From Trichomonas vaginalis G3 (Eukaryota > Parabasalia > Trichomonadida > Trichomonadidae): a stretch of DNA of 64,000 bases. Position numbers and translations under genes: made by a program. The stretch lies in NCBI RefSeq assembly GCF_026262505.1, contig NC_067205.1:13826001-13890000 (forward strand), read 5' to 3'. Numbering within the stretch: position 1 is the stretch's first letter; the number at the start of each line of letters is the position of its first letter. Below are positions 60,844-64,000 of this stretch, piece after piece. The notes below the pieces were generated by a model. That model searched no databases, was not told the origin of the DNA, and worked only from the letters and a program-made list of their open reading frames with translations.

Positions 60844-61457
60844 ATGAGAAGCAAATCCATCTTAGCTGGTGCCGTTAATGTTCCAATTGAACCAACATCA
60901 AATGTTGACTCACGAACGACAAACAATATTGTCATAAAGAACTATAGTTCAGAGTGTTTGAAAGAAAAAGAACCAGAACTGAAATCCGTGAATTTAAACA
61001 CAGCTTCAAACGCTAACGCTACATCAGATGTTAAGTTAGAGTATCCACCACTGGACCAAATTCTTTCAAGAGAAGCCAACGACAACCCTTACACAAATGT
61101 TCAAACAAATCCTTCAGATAACGTAGACCATTACCTTCTTCAGTTATACCAAACAATTTTACTCAAAGACGATAAGAAGCTTTTGACAAATCTTATAAGC
61201 AAGAACCAAATAATTCTAACAAAGGAGGACCTTGAAAATGTTTATCACGAATAACAGGAAAGCAATGTGTCATTGACTATCTCGACCCTGAAATCGAATG
61301 CTGTGGTCAAACGCCACCATTCATGAAAATAGGTAACATCCGCATCATTGAAACACCAGGAACTACAGGAGTTGAGTTTAAGTATAAATATTCGAACGAG
61401 TATACAAAACTTTCAACAGAATATAAGCTTTGTTTGAAATATGTTTTAGTAAATTAA
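60844..61457 (+). CDS. 204-aa Maverick protein, copy C (one frameshift)
   Basis: Lacks the 36-nt hairpin insert of B (reads EPELKSVNLNTASN). Broken by a 1-nt change near 61243, where B is intact; B is broken near 41812, where C is intact. Full length about 204 aa. Function unknown. Confidence 0.6.
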
Positions 61458-61723
61458 AGCAATTTGTATAATCTATCCAAAACTTCTTCAACAGTATCGA
61501 ACTCATCTTCATAATGCAAACCTAATCTTATTGACTTGGTGCAGTTTTCACTAACACAATATAGCGCTTTGCGCTCGGCGCCTTTGACGCCTTTTTCTGT
61601 TCTCTTGACTGACATAACTAACTCATTTGTTTCATCAAACAGCAACAACCAAAGTTCATGACCTAATACATAACATTCATACTTTATATTTTTAGCTCTG
61701 AGTTCTCTTGTAAGCTGTTGCAT
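61454..61723 (-). CDS. 89-aa Maverick protein, copy C (intact)
   Basis: MQQLTRELRAKNIKYECYV to LDRLYKLL. Contains the GVKGAERKALY stretch coded by a GC-rich double hairpin. Immediately follows the 247-aa gene. Function unknown. Confidence 0.65.
   Translation of the reverse strand: MQQLTRELRAKNIKYECYVLGHELWLLLFDETNELVMSVKRTEKGVKGAERKALYCVSENCTKSIRLGLHYEDEFDTVEEVLDRLYKLL
61563..61591 (-). repeat. GC-rich double-hairpin insert in the 89-aa gene (C)
   Basis: Identical to the B copy: GGCGTCAAAGGCGCC, GA, AGCGCAAAGCGCT on the coding strand. Confidence 0.8.
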
Positions 61724-62461
61724 TTAATATTTTCTAAAAAAGTCAACTTCAACAGTCATTCGCACTGGTGCCTTCAGTTCTACAGGCTCTCCTTGAAAGT
61801 CAACAAGTCTGAATTGCATGTCTTTCAAATTATGAGGACTAATGCGAACCCATTTACCTAAATGAGTTGCTATGACAGGAACGTTTGGAATGAACATTGA
61901 ATTGACTGCATAACAGAAGGATTTATATTCTACTGAACCTTTACTATTAACTCCTGAAATACCTGTGACATTAGCTATTTTTGACTCACGTACAAACAAT
62001 TACCAAACATACGTATGGAACAGATTTCATCTCAATCGTTTTGTCAACACTTTTCAAAGGAAATGTCATATGGTATGCTCCCAGAAGAAGTTGTACTCTA
62101 TGACTCATTCTTTGGTATCTTAAACTCCTTCGCATAACTGAACTTCAAAACTCCTGCAATTAAGTTTAACATTCATTAAGTTTTCTTCGTTATCCTTGTT
62201 TATTGTAGTATTTATGAGAGCATTTAACACTCCAGCTAATGTTTCCATCTTATATTCTACATTATTGTGAAATCTTATTTCGTGCTTCTTTCCATCTATT
62301 TCAAGCTCCATGAAATCTGTTTCATCTGTTATAACGAATGAAGCGATAGTATTGAAGTCAACCATTCTGAATGCAAGTGGCTCATTCTGTAGACCTAAGT
62401 TTGTTTGTAGCTTTACTGTCCCGTATTCGTTTGGGTCTGTACTTTGCAAATAGAACAACAT
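61724..62461 (-). CDS. 247-aa jelly-roll-like structural protein, copy C (frameshifted)
   Basis: Start MLFYLQSTDPNEYGTVKL at 62461; long N-terminal frame to about 62150; C-terminal frame from about 61999 ending PVRMTVEVDFFRKY. Beta-rich. The C-terminal pattern (LKDMQFRLVDFQGEPVEL then VEVDF) is reminiscent of single-jelly-roll minor capsid/penton-type proteins of Polintons and adeno-like viruses, by impression rather than alignment. Frame breaks near 62160, 62115 and 61985. Pairs divergently with the fibre gene. Confidence 0.5.
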
Positions 62462-62478
62462 TTTATTCTCATTAAAAT
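62462..62478. promoter_or_regulatory. 17-nt divergent promoter region, 247-aa gene / fibre
   Basis: TTTATTCTCATTAAAAT. TCATT gives an initiator with +1 at 62471, 8 nt before the fibre ATG at 62479. Confidence 0.5.
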
Positions 62479-64000
62479 ATGAGTATAGCTGCATATGCGT
62501 ATGAAGCTGACAGAGCTAAACGTTTATATTTTGGTCAATACTCTCTCACACTTACTGACAAATATATTGTTATCAGTGATGGAAATACCGAGAAATACAT
62601 AACATGGAAGGACTATGAAAAGTTTGACCCTATTTTAACTCCATGTACAATGCCATTCATTGTAAATGGTGAAGTTGTCATGAAGAACGAACAACAGTAT
62701 ATAAGTCTGTATATGAAGCATTAGAATATATGTTGAATTATAATCCCGAAAGATTTGACCCAAGCACTACACCATGTGCAATGCCTTTTATTAAGGACGG
62801 TGAAATCGTAAGAGTTCCGGATTCAACGGTTTATACTGCTGTTCAAAACAGTTTACAAAACATTTTAGCGAATAATCTTTAATTCAGAAACTACAGAAAT
62901 AAAATTACCATATATAACAGATGCTAAAGAAATTAAATCAAAAACGACAACATTATTTACGTCACTTAATGATTTAATGACTTATATCATTAATATTCCT
63001 GCCCCAACTACAGCATTTGATCCAAACTCGACGGTTTGCAGTGTACCTTTCATAAAGTCGCAAACGGACTCTTTGAGTCCTGAAGGTCTTTCAGACCGAA
63101 GCGACCAGGGCGAAGCCCATGACAGTTCATTAATTACTTTAAGGGATCAACAGTTAATGAATCATTAAAGGCGTCATTAATGAAAATCATTGATTTTAAC
63201 TCATTCACGAATACATATAATTCATTCATTAATGTTTCATATGCTTCTAAAGAAGGTGAGCCAAAAACTATCGATAAAGCGGTGTATGAAATAAAAGCAT
63301 CAACGACGAATTGAATTCGTTAACTTTTGACGGTGATAGTTTCGTTAATGACATAACATCGGGGAAAACAATTTTAACGAAAGAATATTTAAAATCTCAT
63401 GTTAGTGAGTTCGTTGAAATTGAAAAAGAAGGGGGGAATTAAGTTCGATCCACTGAATTTCATTTTCAGCTTAGCGAATGCGGGTGTTAGTTTCGCTGAA
63501 TGGACAACTATACAGAGTGAAATAAATGCAATATGGACGTTTTTGGGGTCAAAAGCGGGAATGGGTGAGCTTGTAAATGCTGCAAGAACATTAGGTGAAA
63601 CAGGAAATTTTGTAGATGGTTTTAAAAGACTTGTTTCAAATGTTTAACAAACACAAAGAAATTATTTAGATATACCATACATAACGGACGATTTTCGAAC
63701 AGGTAGCAACAAACCCTCCGGTTATGGCTGCGTGATGATGGTTAGAGATATAAAACCACGTAACGACGGGAACGAAGAACATGAACAACAGAGCCCAACG
63801 GGCTCAGAGCCACATAGTGGCGAGGATACTGGTCGGGTTATTCAAGACATTAAAAACGTGTATCCTGAAGTTATTGATTTATTTAGAGGAGTTAATGATT
63901 CAATTTCAAAACATTCTATAACCCTCGATGAAGAGAATAAATTAACAGATTATATATTCGTCATTATTGCAGAACTAATGAAGAGAATAAATGAAAAAGG
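62479..64000 (+). CDS. Modular fibre protein, copy C (N-terminal part, frameshifted)
   Basis: Starts MSIAAYAYEADRAKR. It has the same TPCxMPFI repeats as B, a nested double-hairpin insert at 63057-63118 and an extra 33-nt insert at 63791-63823. It runs past the window end. Indels near 62690, 62730, 62815, 63145, 63310, 63440 and 63530. See 43198-46652 for domain layout. Confidence 0.65.
63057..63118 (+). repeat. Nested GC-rich hairpin cluster in the fibre gene (C)
   Basis: Outer hairpin GTCGC...GCGAC (63057-63061 with 63101-63105). Its AAA loop is followed by 36 extra nt (63065-63100) containing GGACTCTTTGAGTCC and GGTCTTTCAGACC. Then CA and GGGCGAAGCCC. B has the outer unit without the 36 nt. 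Confidence 0.9.
63791..63823 (+). repeat. 33-nt GC-rich double-hairpin insert (C only)
   Basis: GAGCCCAACGGGCTC, AGA, GCCACATAGTGGC, GA. At the same site B reads AACAACAGGATACTGG with nothing between, so C has exactly 33 nt more (11 codons). Confidence 0.9.

Larger units (their letters stand above)
57239..64000 (+). mobile_element. Maverick/Polinton C (left part, runs off the window)
   Basis: Starts AGTTAGTATAC at 57239 inside a polB fragment. Gene order matches the left part of B, and the nucleotide sequence is nearly identical from 57770 on (constant offset ~19.32 kb), but the TIR-adjacent gene differs. Continues past the window end within the fibre gene. Confidence 0.9.

Noticed and set aside
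41671-63823. GC-rich hairpins as transcription terminators
   Set aside because: They sit inside coding frames, keep codon phase, lack terminator context and vary between copies.

Overview
The window looks like AT-rich, intron-poor nuclear DNA of a parabasalid protist, most likely Trichomonas vaginalis or a close relative. Three things point there: very short 5' leaders with TCAYW initiator-like motifs 8-12 nt before several start codons (for example 37978, 34100, 50565, 62469), a scaffold packed with Maverick/Polinton elements, and intronless eukaryotic genes such as a beta-adaptin. The species is an inference. I found no rRNA, tRNA or CRISPR.

Layout. (1) 1-8311: a contig end with the 3' part of a beta-adaptin gene (minus strand), about 3 kb of AT-rich flank holding a non-autonomous inverted-repeat transposon (2949-4007), and a 24-bp satellite that turns garbled towards a 25-N gap (8312-8336). 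(2) 8337-19566: Maverick A, in reverse orientation and full of 1-nt indels, ending in its terminal inverted repeat at 19566. (3) 19567-23310: fragment of a different Maverick (D), with fibre C-terminus, integrase and a small virion-like gene cluster. (4) 23306-33050: a second, cleaner copy of the adaptin / transposon / satellite block seen at 768-8311. (5) 33325-37734: a 21-bp satellite, an intact Mutator-like transposase gene, a 121-bp tandem repeat and a host gene interrupted by Maverick B. (6) 37735-56838: Maverick B, the most complete element. (7) 56838-57238: fragment of another Maverick polB gene, interrupted by (8) Maverick C (57239 to window end), nearly identical to the left half of B.

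How the Maverick genes fit together: protein-primed DNA polymerase B with a long N-terminal extension, retroviral-type integrase with a chromo-like tail, A32/FtsK-HerA-type packaging ATPase, two full-length paralogous capsid-like proteins, a third jelly-roll-like candidate, a short basic virion-like protein, a KilA-N protein, and a very long fibre gene whose C-terminus resembles phage short-tail-fibre/baseplate collar domains. Gene pairs are transcribed divergently from spacers of only 16-25 nt. The set implies a virus-like particle with receptor fibres.

The most unusual signal is a family of GC-rich double-hairpin mini-inserts (26-36 nt) lying in frame inside Maverick coding sequences. They differ in presence between otherwise near-identical copies, and one is nested inside the loop of another. 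Many frameshifts, especially at 1-8311 and 8337-23310, are pure indels against almost substitution-free copies and probably reflect sequencing error rather than decay.
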